A stretch of 64,000 nucleotides of DNA from Streptomyces sp. NBC_01465 (GTDB taxonomy: Bacteria > Actinomycetota > Actinomycetes > Streptomycetales > Streptomycetaceae): contig NZ_CP109467.1 in assembly GCF_036227325.1 (NCBI RefSeq), forward strand, positions 6,262,001 to 6,326,000, read 5' to 3'. The translations under genes and the position numbers were made by a program. Positions 36,386 through 44,529 of the stretch are shown here, piece after piece. The number at the start of each line of letters is the position of its first letter. The stretch's first letter is position 1. Under the pieces are notes generated by a model that did not search any database, was not told the DNA's origin, and saw nothing but the letters and a program-made list of their open reading frames with translations.

Positions 36386-36429
36386 CCCTGATCTGGTGAA
36401 CAGCCCCAGCAGCGCGCCACATTGGGCCC

Positions 36430-36861
36430 ATGACGCACCCCCACACCCACCAAGAGCCGGTCACCGTACGTGTGTTCACCCAGCGCTTCAGCTCGACGCG
36501 GCTCGGGGCCCGCCTCGCCCGGCACCTTGCCCTGCATCAGCTGCACTCCTGGGGCATCCCGCGCGGTACCGCCGTCTCCGACAGTGCCGCCGTGATCATC
36601 GCGGAGCTGGCGGCGAACGCCACGACCCACGGGCTCGTTCCGGGGCGGGACTTCGAGCTCCGGCTCCTGCAGACGCCCGTCTTCCTCCGTATCGACGTCT
36701 CCGACACCCGCACCGAGCGCCGCCCGCACCTCACCGCCCCCGCGCCCGACGCGGACTCCGGGCGCGGGCTGCTCCTCGTCGAGGCGCTCGCCGACCGGTG
36801 GGAGGTGCTGGACCGCGTACCGCTCGGCAAGACGGTCCGTGCCGAGCTGGACCTGATGTGA
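36430..36861 (+). CDS. ATPase-only anti-sigma-type kinase (RsbW/AbaA-like)
   Basis: A 143-residue GHKL-type ATP-binding protein, with the N box IIAELAANATTHG and the G box DSGRGLLLVEALADRW. There is no sensor or histidine phosphorylation site. Such proteins are serine-kinase-like anti-sigma factors or, in Streptomyces, the third partner of the XRE-DUF5753/DUF397 cassette. It diverges from that pair here, so it is probably its partner. The C-terminus is 1 bp from the stop of the convergent methyltransferase gene. Confidence 0.88.
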   Translation: MTHPHTHQEPVTVRVFTQRFSSTRLGARLARHLALHQLHSWGIPRGTAVSDSAAVIIAELAANATTHGLVPGRDFELRLLQTPVFLRIDVSDTRTERRPHLTAPAPDADSGRGLLLVEALADRWEVLDRVPLGKTVRAELDLM

Positions 36862-36862
36862 G

Positions 36863-37657
36863 TCAGCCGGCGTCCTTCGTGAAGCAGCCGCGCCAGACCT
36901 CCAGGGTGCCGTCCGTGAGCGCGGTCGCGTAGTTGATGAGCCGGGTGTAGCCGTCGTCCAGGAGCATCGGCAGGGAGGGGCCTTCGGGCAGGCCGTCCGC
37001 GAAGGTGCGGGTGATCCAGTTCTGGACCCAGGCCGACTCGTTCATCCACTCCGTCGTGGTGAATCCCGCGTCCTCGATGCGGGTGCGCAGCGTCTCGGCG
37101 GGCACGACGAAGCTGTCCGTACCGTCCAGCGACCAGGGCATGGGCCAGTGGAGCTCGGCCGCATCGTCCGGCTGGCAGACGTCCCAGATCGCCAAGTGTG
37201 CGCCCGGGGTGAGGCGTTCGGCGATGTGGTGGAACCAGGTGGTTTTGTCCTGGACGTTCATCTGGACGTGCATGGTGAGCGCGGCCGCGAAGGGCGCGTC
37301 GGGGCGGTAGTCCGCGATGTCGCCCGCGTGGAAGCGGACGCGGTCGCCGAGCCCGGCCCTGGCGGTGAGGTCGCGCGCGGTGTCGACGTACGCCGGGGTG
37401 ATGTCGAGGCCGACGACCGACTGGCCTGTGCGGCGGGCGATCTGGCGTGCGGGACCGCCGAAGCCGGAGCCGACGTCCAGGACCGTGTCGCCGGGCGCGA
37501 GGGCCAGGGTGGGGATGAGCCGGTCGACCGCCTCGGCGCCGCCGATGTGGAACTGGTCGAGGTTGTCCAGGGCTCCTTCGGCGGAGGCGTCGACCTCGGC
37601 ATGGTCGTTCAAGAGGCGGTCGACGGTCCCGTCGAGGCCGGATTCTCCGTAGGTCAT
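36863..37657 (-). CDS. SAM-dependent methyltransferase
   Basis: A 264-residue class I methyltransferase. Motif I is DTVLDVGSGFGGPARQIA, motif II is QSVVGLDITPAYVDTA, and the catalytic-side segment is PFAAALTMHVQMNVQDKT. It resembles the sarcosine/dimethylglycine or ubiE-like small-molecule group (LAIWDVCQPDD; WPMPWSLDGTDSFV). The acceptor cannot be determined. It is convergent with the anti-sigma-type ATPase gene and divergent from the STAS gene, so it is likely monocistronic. Confidence 0.86.
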   Translation of the reverse strand: MTYGESGLDGTVDRLLNDHAEVDASAEGALDNLDQFHIGGAEAVDRLIPTLALAPGDTVLDVGSGFGGPARQIARRTGQSVVGLDITPAYVDTARDLTARAGLGDRVRFHAGDIADYRPDAPFAAALTMHVQMNVQDKTTWFHHIAERLTPGAHLAIWDVCQPDDAAELHWPMPWSLDGTDSFVVPAETLRTRIEDAGFTTTEWMNESAWVQNWITRTFADGLPEGPSLPMLLDDGYTRLINYATALTDGTLEVWRGCFTKDAG

Positions 37658-37925
37658 GGCACGGGTCCCTTCAGTCGGGGTACGCCTAAGTCCGGAGGCT
37701 CGGTGTCCGCATTGTGACGGTGATCAGGCGTACGGTCGATATGACTCCGTAGATGCCCCCACCGTTGCGAGCGCTGCTCCGGTGCCGGCATACGGCGGCC
37801 CCGAAGAGGGGAGTCCCTCCTGCCCGCCGGCGGACGCGCTCCGGTCCTCTGCGGCCGGCCGACAGCCATACCGCGTCCCGGCTCCGGTCTGGGCGGTCCA
37901 CGGTGTGCGGAGGGACGAGGTCCCG

Positions 37926-38291
37926 GTGCCCGCGTACTACGCCGATTCCCAACTGAAGATCTGGTGCACCACCGACCCACCCGGAGTGCGCCTCGCCGGA
38001 CAGGTGGATCTCACGAACCAGGCCGCCCTGGCGGCCCTGCTGCTCGCTTCCGACTCCCACCCGGGCCCCGCCCCTGCCCCCGCCCCGGACCTCACGGTGG
38101 ACCTGTCCGAAGTGACCTTCCTGAACTTCTCCGCACTTCATGTGCTCGTCACGTACGCCTCAATGATGGACCGCGGCCGTCGCCTCGTCCTGTGCACCCG
38201 AAAGCCCGTCGTCGCCGAGATGCTCGGCGCGTGCGGGTGGGACCGGATCGAACTGCCGCTCACTCTCCTGGAGTTGATCCCCGATGACTGA
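37926..38291 (+). CDS. STAS-domain anti-sigma factor antagonist
   Basis: A 121-residue STAS protein. The core is VRLAGQVDLTNQAALAALL and VDLSEVTFLNFSALHVLV. The Ser in NFSAL occupies the place of the phosphorylated Ser of SpoIIAA/RsbV. GTG 37926 with GAGG 5 bases upstream is preferred; the frame continues far upstream but that part (Arg/Pro/Ala-rich) looks untranslated. It overlaps the next gene by 8 bp. The pair is a probable partner-switch: this antagonist and the MEDS-ATPase anti-sigma kinase. Confidence 0.8.
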   Translation: MPAYYADSQLKIWCTTDPPGVRLAGQVDLTNQAALAALLLASDSHPGPAPAPAPDLTVDLSEVTFLNFSALHVLVTYASMMDRGRRLVLCTRKPVVAEMLGACGWDRIELPLTLLELIPDD

Positions 38292-39279
38292 ACCCCGAGG
38301 GCCGTCCGGGCGGAGGCCGGCCACTCACCTCCACAGCCTGCTGATGTACAGCGAGGACGAGCAGTTCCTGGCCACCGCGGTGCCCTTCGCCAGGGCCGGA
38401 CTGTCCGCGGGGGAGCCGGTGTTCATCGCCACCGGCCCGTACAACACCCGTCTGTTACGCCGCCATCTGGGCCCGCGCGCCGACGCCGTGACCTTCGCGC
38501 CCGCCGACTGGTACACCACACCCGCCCGTACGCTCCTCGCCTACCACGACCAGGCGCACCGCGAGCCGGGTCCCTCCCGGGTGGTGGGCGAGGCCCCCTG
38601 GGACGGCCGGAGCGAGGACGAGGCGAGGGAGTGGATCCGCTACGAGGCACTGCTCACCCTCGCCCTCGCGTCGAGCGGCGCCCGGCACCTCTGTCCGTAC
38701 GACACCCGCGCACTGCCCGGGGCGATCCTGCGCGCCGCCCAGCTGACGCACCCCTCCCTGACGGGAGCGGGAGCGGGGGCGGATGCGGTGATGGCGGCCG
38801 TGCGGCCCAATCCGGCGCACATGGACCCGGCCGAGTTCAGCGCGGCCTGCGATGCGGCGCCGCTGCCCGAACCGCCGCCGAAGCGGGACGAGTTCCACTT
38901 CGACGGGCCGCAACAGTTCGCCCGATTAAGGGAGTTCACCGCACAGTACGCGCGGGCGGCAGGGCTGGCCGCCGCCCGCCTCGACTCGCTGCTGGTCTGC
39001 GTCGACGAGGCGGCCTCCAACGCCGTACGCCACGGAGGCAGCGGCGGCATGTGCCGGATCTGGGTCGCGGCGGGCGAACTGGTCTGCGAGGTGACCGACC
39101 CGCAGGGGACCCTGGACACCGCGCTGGCCGGGTACCTGCCGCCGAGCACCGGGCTCCTCAACGGCCGCGGGCTGTGGATCGTACGGCAACTGAGCGACGC
39201 CGCCGACATGCGGACGACACCCGGAGGCACCGTCATCCGCATCCGGATGAGGCTGGCGGGCAGTACGGCCCGGGGATGA
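38284..39279 (+). CDS. MEDS-domain sensor with anti-sigma-type ATPase domain
   Basis: A 331-residue protein. The first half (about residues 15-190) is the MEDS sensory domain, including HLHSLLMYSEDEQF and AGEPVFIATGPYNTRLLRRH. The last 120 residues are a HATPase with N box LVCVDEAASNAVRHGG and G box NGRGLWIVRQLSDA. MEDS domains are thought to bind hydrocarbons or related ligands. It is probably a serine-kinase-type anti-sigma regulator switched by the overlapping STAS gene. The cognate sigma factor is not adjacent. It ends 14 bp from the convergent winged-helix regulator. Confidence 0.87.
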   Translation: MTEPRGPSGRRPATHLHSLLMYSEDEQFLATAVPFARAGLSAGEPVFIATGPYNTRLLRRHLGPRADAVTFAPADWYTTPARTLLAYHDQAHREPGPSRVVGEAPWDGRSEDEAREWIRYEALLTLALASSGARHLCPYDTRALPGAILRAAQLTHPSLTGAGAGADAVMAAVRPNPAHMDPAEFSAACDAAPLPEPPPKRDEFHFDGPQQFARLREFTAQYARAAGLAAARLDSLLVCVDEAASNAVRHGGSGGMCRIWVAAGELVCEVTDPQGTLDTALAGYLPPSTGLLNGRGLWIVRQLSDAADMRTTPGGTVIRIRMRLAGSTARG

Positions 39280-39293
39280 CAGGCCTCGCTCCT

Positions 39294-40268
39294 CTACAGG
39301 CGGGCGCCGGCTTCGACCAGCGTGTCCCCGGCCGCCGTACGGAAGTAGAGCACCGAGCGCCCCGCCCTTCTGCGCCCGGCCAGCCCCGCATCCAGCAGCA
39401 CCTTCAGGTGGCGGCCCACCGACCCCAGCCCCTGGCCGGTCAGCGCCACCAGTTGGGTGGTGCTCAGCGGAGTGGCGATGAGGGTGAGGACCGCCGCCCG
39501 GCCGGGTCCCAGCAACCTGGACAGGGCCTCCGGTGCGGGTGACCGGTCGGACTCCGACAGGGCTCCCGCGTACGGGTACACCGCCGCGAAACGCCGCTCG
39601 GCCTCGTCCCAGGCCACCCAGCCCGCCCGGCCGCCGGTCGGGACGAAGAGGAGCTCCGCGCCCGACACCGTCCGCGGCGGGTAGTCCTGGTGGTTGATGC
39701 GCAGCTGCCCGTCGCCCAGCCAGCGCATCTCCGGCCGTATGCCGTCCAGCGCCGCCGCCCACCCGCCGGTGGTCAACTGCTGTGTACGGGACAGGACATC
39801 GGCCTCCATGAGGCGCCGGCGGCGCGGCCAGTACGGCAGGACCGTCTCCTCCCACACCCAGGTGAACAGATCGGCGGCGCGGTCCGGCAGGTCGTCGCGT
39901 ACGAGAGCGGCAGGGAGCCGGCCGTCCATCGACACCCGCAGGCATTCGACCGCCACCTCCGGCGGTGTCGCGCGGACCACCGCCACCTCGGCCTCGAAGG
40001 AGAGGGGTCCCGTGGAGGGCGGCACGGGGGTGAAGAAGTCCGCCATCCAGCGCGGGCGCAGCGCCGCCCGTACCAGCTGATGCGTGACGGGATCGGCCGC
40101 CATCAGCTGCCGGTACGCGGGGCGGTGCGCCGCCAGCCAGGTCCGCTCGCCGGGGTGGGCGGCATCTCCGCGCTCCAGCAGGACCAGGCAGGCCACCGTC
40201 TCGGACAGCGTGGACAGGACGAAGCGGCTGTTCGCCAGTGTGTCGGCGTCGATCAGCCACAGCCCCAT
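39294..40268 (-). CDS. Winged-helix (ArsR-type) regulator with long N-terminal domain
   Basis: A 324-residue protein with start ATG 40268. The N-terminal two thirds (from MGLWLIDADTLANSRF) are an actinobacterial DUF5937-like domain that probably senses a ligand. The C-terminal third is an ArsR-like winged helix (ATPLSTTQLVALTGQGLGSVGRHLKVLLDAGL) ending in the wing RRAGRSVLYFRT. It diverges from an MFS gene, and the start codon lies at the edge of a perfect 9-bp inverted repeat, so it almost certainly represses itself and the exporter. The ligand is unknown. Confidence 0.86.
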   Translation of the reverse strand: MGLWLIDADTLANSRFVLSTLSETVACLVLLERGDAAHPGERTWLAAHRPAYRQLMAADPVTHQLVRAALRPRWMADFFTPVPPSTGPLSFEAEVAVVRATPPEVAVECLRVSMDGRLPAALVRDDLPDRAADLFTWVWEETVLPYWPRRRRLMEADVLSRTQQLTTGGWAAALDGIRPEMRWLGDGQLRINHQDYPPRTVSGAELLFVPTGGRAGWVAWDEAERRFAAVYPYAGALSESDRSPAPEALSRLLGPGRAAVLTLIATPLSTTQLVALTGQGLGSVGRHLKVLLDAGLAGRRRAGRSVLYFRTAAGDTLVEAGARL

Positions 40269-40290
40269 GTTTCGCCCCTCCGCGAAACAT
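40267..40290. promoter_or_regulatory. Operator overlapping the regulator start codon
   Basis: ATGTTTCGC (40267-40275) and GCGAAACAT (40282-40290) form a perfect 9-bp inverted repeat with a 6-bp spacer. It overlaps the start codon of the winged-helix regulator and lies 37 bp upstream of the MFS ATG. Occupancy would block both. Confidence 0.65.
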
Positions 40291-40326
40291 TGTGCCCGCT
40301 CTCCGGCGCCGCGCAGGCTCCGTTCC

Positions 40327-41520
40327 ATGCGCAGCTACCAAGACCTCTTCCGCACACCGGAGTTCACCCCGCTCTTCGCGACGGTCTCGCTCACGGGAGC
40401 GGCCTCAACGGTCAGCGGCATCGCGCTGGGTGTCCTCGTCTACGAGACGACCGGCTCGCCCCTGCTGTCCGCGCTGTCCATGTTCGGCGGCTCCTTCGCG
40501 CAGGTCGTCGGGGCGGTGGCGCTGCTCTCGGCGGCCGACCGGCTGCGGCCGCGCGCCGCTCTGGTCGCCCTTGCCCTCGTCTTCGGTGCGGGATCCGCGG
40601 TGCTGGCCGTCCCCGGGCTGCCGCTCTGGGGCTCCTTCGCGGTGATCCTTCTGCTGGGGCTGGCTGGTTCCGTGGGCGGCGGCGTGCGGTACGGGCTGCT
40701 CGCCGAGATCCTTCCGAAGGAGGGGTACGTCCTGGGGCGGTCGGTCTTCAACATGTCCGGTGGGATCGTGCAGATCTGCGGATTCGGCCTGGGCGGGGTG
40801 CTGGTCGCCGCCGTTTCGCCGAGGCCAACTCTCCTGATCGCGGCGGGGTTTGATGTTCTCGGGGCGGTCGTTGCCCGCTATGGACTGAGCCTCCGGCCCA
40901 CGCGCGCCACGGGCCGGCCCTCGGTGCGGGAGACCTGGCGGGTGAATGTCCTGCTCTTCTCGTCCGCGCCCCGGCGGGCCGTTCTCTTCGCGCTGTGGGT
41001 GCCCAACGGGCTGATCGTGGGGTGCGAGGCGCTCTTCGTCCCGTACGCACCCGAGCGGGCCGGACTGCTGCTCGCTGTCGCCGCCTTCGGGATGTTCACG
41101 GGTGACGTGCTGGTGGGGCGGGTGGTCCCGGTGGCGTGGCGGGCCCGGCTCGCCACCCCGCTGCGGCTGCTGCTCGCCGTGCCGTATCTGGTCTTCGTGC
41201 TGCGGCCGGGGATGCCGGTGGTGCTCGTCGCCGTCGCCGTCGCCGTGGCCTCGGTCGGGTACGCGGCGAGCCTGGTGCTGATGGAGCAGCTCGTGGAGCT
41301 GACACCGCCCGACGTACAGGGGCAGGCGCTCGGGCTGCACACGGCGGGGATGCTCACGATGCAGGGAGTGGGGGCGGCGCTGGCGGGGGCCGTGGCCCAG
41401 TACGTGCCGGCCGGGGGCGCGATGGCGGTGATGGCCGGGGCATCGGTGCTGGTGTCGGTGGTGCAGACGCCGGGGCTGCGGCGGGTGCCGGGTGCGGTGG
41501 TGAACGCGGCTGTTCCGTAA
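40327..41520 (+). CDS. MFS transporter
   Basis: A 397-residue, 12-helix transporter of the MFS superfamily, similar in layout to MdfA/enterobactin-exporter-like proteins. ATG 40327 (MRSYQDLFRTPEFTPLF) fits the typical short cytoplasmic start. Helices 2-3 carry VGAVALLSAADRLRPRAAL instead of a clear DRxGRR motif, so the antiporter motif is weak. It is controlled by the divergent winged-helix regulator, to judge from the palindrome between them. Substrate unknown. Confidence 0.87.
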   Translation: MRSYQDLFRTPEFTPLFATVSLTGAASTVSGIALGVLVYETTGSPLLSALSMFGGSFAQVVGAVALLSAADRLRPRAALVALALVFGAGSAVLAVPGLPLWGSFAVILLLGLAGSVGGGVRYGLLAEILPKEGYVLGRSVFNMSGGIVQICGFGLGGVLVAAVSPRPTLLIAAGFDVLGAVVARYGLSLRPTRATGRPSVRETWRVNVLLFSSAPRRAVLFALWVPNGLIVGCEALFVPYAPERAGLLLAVAAFGMFTGDVLVGRVVPVAWRARLATPLRLLLAVPYLVFVLRPGMPVVLVAVAVAVASVGYAASLVLMEQLVELTPPDVQGQALGLHTAGMLTMQGVGAALAGAVAQYVPAGGAMAVMAGASVLVSVVQTPGLRRVPGAVVNAAVP

Positions 41521-41562
41521 AGGAGTTGATCCTTTGGAGGCGGGGCCCGGACAATGCGGCCC

Positions 41563-42150
41563 ATGCCTGCACTGGTCACCCCTGCGATAGCCGCCGGTTC
41601 ACTGTCCGCGACCGAGCAGCCGGTTCTGCCGGTCGGGGTCGAAGGAGACGTTGTTCTGCGGCCGTGGCTGCCCGGCGATGCCGGTGCTGTCATGGTGGCG
41701 TACCAGGATCCGGCGATCCAGCGCTGGCATGCGCGCCGGATGGACTCCCTGGCGGAGGCGGGCGAGTGGGTCGAGCGGTGGCGGGGCTCCTGGAAGGGGG
41801 AGCAGGGGGCGCACTGGGCTGTCGCCGACTCGGGCTCGGGAGCTGTGCTGGGCAAGATGTCGCTGCGGGACCTCAATCTCGTCGACGGCACCGCCACCAT
41901 CTCCTACTGGGTGGCGCCGGAGGCGCGGGGTAGTGGTGTCTGCCCGCGGGCGCTTGGTGTGCTGGCTCAGTGGGCGTTGGGTGAAGTGGGCTTCCATCGG
42001 CTGGAGTTGGAGCACTCGACGGGGAATCCGGCGTCCTGTCGGGTCGCGGAGAAGGCGGGGTTCGCGGCGGAGGGGGTACGGCGCGGGGCGGCGCTCCACG
42101 CCGACGGGTGGCACGACATGCACCTCCATGCGCGGGTTCGTCAGGCCTGA
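41563..42150 (+). CDS. GNAT acetyltransferase (RimJ-like)
   Basis: A 195-residue GNAT protein of the RimJ/RimL type, which N-acetylates proteins or small amines. Motif A is SYWVAPEARGSGVCPRAL; the downstream STGNPASCRVAEKAGF is the motif B/late Asn-Ser-Cys signature of the RimJ group. An in-frame start at 41554 adds three residues; 41563 is used. The 3' end overlaps the convergent oligopeptide ATPase gene by 10 bp. The acceptor is unknown. Confidence 0.86.
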   Translation: MPALVTPAIAAGSLSATEQPVLPVGVEGDVVLRPWLPGDAGAVMVAYQDPAIQRWHARRMDSLAEAGEWVERWRGSWKGEQGAHWAVADSGSGAVLGKMSLRDLNLVDGTATISYWVAPEARGSGVCPRALGVLAQWALGEVGFHRLELEHSTGNPASCRVAEKAGFAAEGVRRGAALHADGWHDMHLHARVRQA

Positions 42151-43148
42151 CTTGTTTTCGCGGGTGCCGTTGCCCAGTGGCATGCCACCTGTTGGGCCGG
42201 GGCTCCGCCGCTGAGTACGGGGAGGTCCTCCGTACGGCATCGGTCCGCGACCCCTGCGCGCTCCGCCTCGCCGCTCGCCAGGATCTGGCAGCGGGCGTGG
42301 AAGCGGCAGCCGGAGGGGATGCGGGTGGGGTCCGGGGGCTCGCCGGAGAGGACGACCGGTTCGCCGTCCGCCTCCGGGAGGACGGAGAGCAGGGCTTGTG
42401 TGTACGGGTGTTGGGGGTTGGTGAGGACCTCCTCCACCGGGCCCGACTCGACGATGCGGCCCAGGTACATGACGGCCACGCGGTCGGCGATGTTCCAGGC
42501 GAGGCCCAGGTCGTGGGTGACCACGAGGGCGGAGAGGCCGAGTTCGTCGCGGAGGGAGAGGAGGAGGGCAAGGATCTCACCGCGTACGGAGGCGTCGAGG
42601 GAGGCGACCGGTTCGTCGGCGATGATCAGCTCGGGGTCGAGGACGAGCGCGCCCGCGATGACGACGCGCTGGCGCTGGCCGCCGGAGAGCTCGTGGGGGT
42701 AGCGGAGGAAGAAGCGCTCCGGGGGGCGGAGGCCGGCGCGGGAGAGGGCTCGGGAGACGGCTTCGCGTTCGTCGCCGTCGTGGGTGTTCGTGCCGTGGAT
42801 GCGGAGGCCTTCCGCGACCGCGTCGTACACGGTGTGACGGGGGTTGAGGGAGCCGCTCGGGTCCTGGAGGACGAGCTGGACGCGCTTGCGGTACGCCTTG
42901 AGGGTGCGGGCGGTGTGGGCGAGGGGTTCGCCCGCGAAGGTGACTTGGCCGGAGGTGGGCTGGACGAGGCCGAGGAGGGTGCGGGCGAGGGAGGTCTTGC
43001 CGCAGCCGGACTCGCCTACGAGGGCGACGATTTCGCCGGGGGCGATGTCCAGGTCCACGCCGTCCACTGCGTGGGCGGGTGGGGCGCCTCGGCGGCCGGG
43101 GAAGGTGACGCGGAGGGCGTCGGCGGAGAGGAGGGGGGTCTTCGTCAT
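42141..43148 (-). CDS. Oligopeptide ABC transporter ATP-binding protein (OppF-type)
   Basis: A 335-residue ATPase of a peptide-type importer. Walker A is GESGCGKTSLARTLLG, the ABC signature LSGGQRQRVVIAGAL, and Walker B ELIIADEPVASLD, with the H-loop TTHDLGL-like VVTHDLGLA. The C-terminal opp extension ends with a CRFHARCQIL segment (Cys-rich, probably a 4Fe-4S in some family members). The start is ATG 43148. It is separated from the other ATPase gene by a 382-bp gap containing the inverted-repeat element, so its transcription may be partly uncoupled from the operon. Confidence 0.93.
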   Translation of the reverse strand: MTKTPLLSADALRVTFPGRRGAPPAHAVDGVDLDIAPGEIVALVGESGCGKTSLARTLLGLVQPTSGQVTFAGEPLAHTARTLKAYRKRVQLVLQDPSGSLNPRHTVYDAVAEGLRIHGTNTHDGDEREAVSRALSRAGLRPPERFFLRYPHELSGGQRQRVVIAGALVLDPELIIADEPVASLDASVRGEILALLLSLRDELGLSALVVTHDLGLAWNIADRVAVMYLGRIVESGPVEEVLTNPQHPYTQALLSVLPEADGEPVVLSGEPPDPTRIPSGCRFHARCQILASGEAERAGVADRCRTEDLPVLSGGAPAQQVACHWATAPAKTSQA

Positions 43149-43221
43149 GGGTACTCCTGGGCTGGTTGGACGGTGTCGGGGTGGGCCGGGGGTGCGCCTG
43201 CAGCGGGCTGGTCTCCCCAAT

Positions 43222-43557
43222 CCCGCCCCTTCCCGAAACTGGGGCTGCGCCCCAGACCCCCTGGCGGGGTTTCAGTGGTGCGGCCCCGGTTCGGGGGCGC
43301 TGCCCCCGGACCGCTGGTTTTGCGCCTAAACCGGCGCCGCTCTCGCGGAGGTTGCTGGCGTGGGTGGGGGTTGCTCAATGGCCGCTTGCGGTCCGTTCGG
43401 ATGCGACACCGGAAAGCCCACACCAGCAAAATCCAGCCCGTCCGGCGATTGAGGACACGCGGCCGAAGGTCGCGTACGGGGGCGCAGGGGGCGAAGCCCC
43501 CGCAAAGGCGGGGCCCGGGGGGCCGGGGGTTCACCCCCGGTTTCGGGAAGGGGCGGG
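43222..43557. repeat. Inverted-repeat-bounded intergenic element
   Basis: The 382-bp gap (43149-43530) between the two oligopeptide ATPase genes contains no gene. It holds a GC-rich element bounded by perfect 18-bp inverted repeats, CCCGCCCCTTCCCGAAAC (43222-43239) and its complement (43540-43557). Between them are several stem-loops, such as GGGGGCGAAGCCCCC and GGGGCTGCGCCCC. It resembles the small repeated intergenic sequences common in Streptomyces. Its right end runs into the last codons of the upstream ATPase gene, whose C-terminal tail (PHPAPSRNRG) is encoded by it. No transposase; it may act as an attenuator. Confidence 0.7.
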
Positions 43558-44529
43558 GTGGGGGATGGATGCCGCGCCCACCCGGACGCATGCCGCCCGC
43601 CTCCCCGGCCCCGCCACCCTCAGCGCCTGGTCCTCCGTCGCGCACACCGCCTCCGCCACCCCGCACCGCGGATGGAACGTACAGCCCGAAGGAAGCGCCG
43701 ACGGATCCGGCGGATCCCCGGGCAGACCCCTCGGCGCCCGCCGCGACCCCGCGTCCCCGATCCGGGGGAACGCCGACGACAGCGCCCGTGCGTACGGGTG
43801 CTCCGCCGCCGCGAAGACGTCTGCCGCCGGGCCCTCCTCCACCACCCGGCCCGCGTACATCACCGCGAGCCGGTCGCACGTGTCGGACAGCACCGCCAGG
43901 TCGTGGCTGATCATCAGCAGGCTGATGGACTTCTCCGCCACCAACTCCTCGATCAGGCGCAGGATCTGCGCCTGGATCATCACGTCCAGCGCCGTCGTCG
44001 GCTCGTCCGCCACGATGAGCTGCGGATCGCACGCCAGCGCCATCGCGATCATCACGCGCTGCCGCTGCCCGCCCGACAGCTCGTGCGGGTACGCGTCCGA
44101 CCGCGCCGCCGGCAGCCCCACCTGTTCCAGGAGCTCGCCCACGCGCCGCCGCGCCGCGGCCGGGCTCGCCTGCCCGTGTACGAGCAGCGGTTCCGCGATC
44201 TGGTCGCCGATGCGGTGCACCGCGTTGAGCGAGTGCATCGCGCCCTGGAAGACGATCGACGCCCCCGCCCAGCGCACCGCCCGCAGCCGGCCCCACTTCA
44301 TCGTGAGGACGTCCTCGCCGTCGAGCAGGATCTCGCCCGACAGATGTGCCGACGCCGGGAGCAGCCGTAGCAGGGCCAGCGCCAGCGTCGACTTTCCGCA
44401 GCCCGACTCGCCCGCGATGCCCAACTTCTGGCCCGCGTCGACCGTCAGGTCCACGCCTCGTACGGCAGGCACCGCACCGGGGCCCGAGCCGTACGTGACC
44501 TCCAGGTTCTTGATCTCCAGCGCGCTCAA
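43531..44529 (-). CDS. Oligopeptide ABC transporter ATP-binding protein (OppD-type)
   Basis: A 332-residue ATPase with Walker A GESGCGKSTLALALLR, signature LSGGQRQRVMIAMAL and Walker B QLIVADEPTTALD. The start is TTG 44529, overlapping the stop of the permease gene as TTGA. The late HPRCGVAEAVC is the Cys-containing opp tail. The final residues (from about PHPAPSRNRG) come from the adjacent repeat element, so the original end of the gene was probably altered by its insertion. It pairs with the OppF-type ATPase on the cytoplasmic side of the importer. Confidence 0.9.
   Translation of the reverse strand: MSALEIKNLEVTYGSGPGAVPAVRGVDLTVDAGQKLGIAGESGCGKSTLALALLRLLPASAHLSGEILLDGEDVLTMKWGRLRAVRWAGASIVFQGAMHSLNAVHRIGDQIAEPLLVHGQASPAAARRRVGELLEQVGLPAARSDAYPHELSGGQRQRVMIAMALACDPQLIVADEPTTALDVMIQAQILRLIEELVAEKSISLLMISHDLAVLSDTCDRLAVMYAGRVVEEGPAADVFAAAEHPYARALSSAFPRIGDAGSRRAPRGLPGDPPDPSALPSGCTFHPRCGVAEAVCATEDQALRVAGPGRRAACVRVGAASIPHPAPSRNRG

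Noticed and set aside
37677..37690. GGGTAC as a possible stress-sigma -10 element before the STAS gene
   Set aside because: No matching GTTT-type -35 sequence is found at the expected distance on the plus strand.
37656..37925. An N-terminal extension of the STAS protein
   Set aside because: The extension is Pro/Ala/Arg-rich with no family match, and it would leave the gap to the methyltransferase gene with no promoter. GTG 37926 has a ribosome-binding site and gives the normal STAS length.
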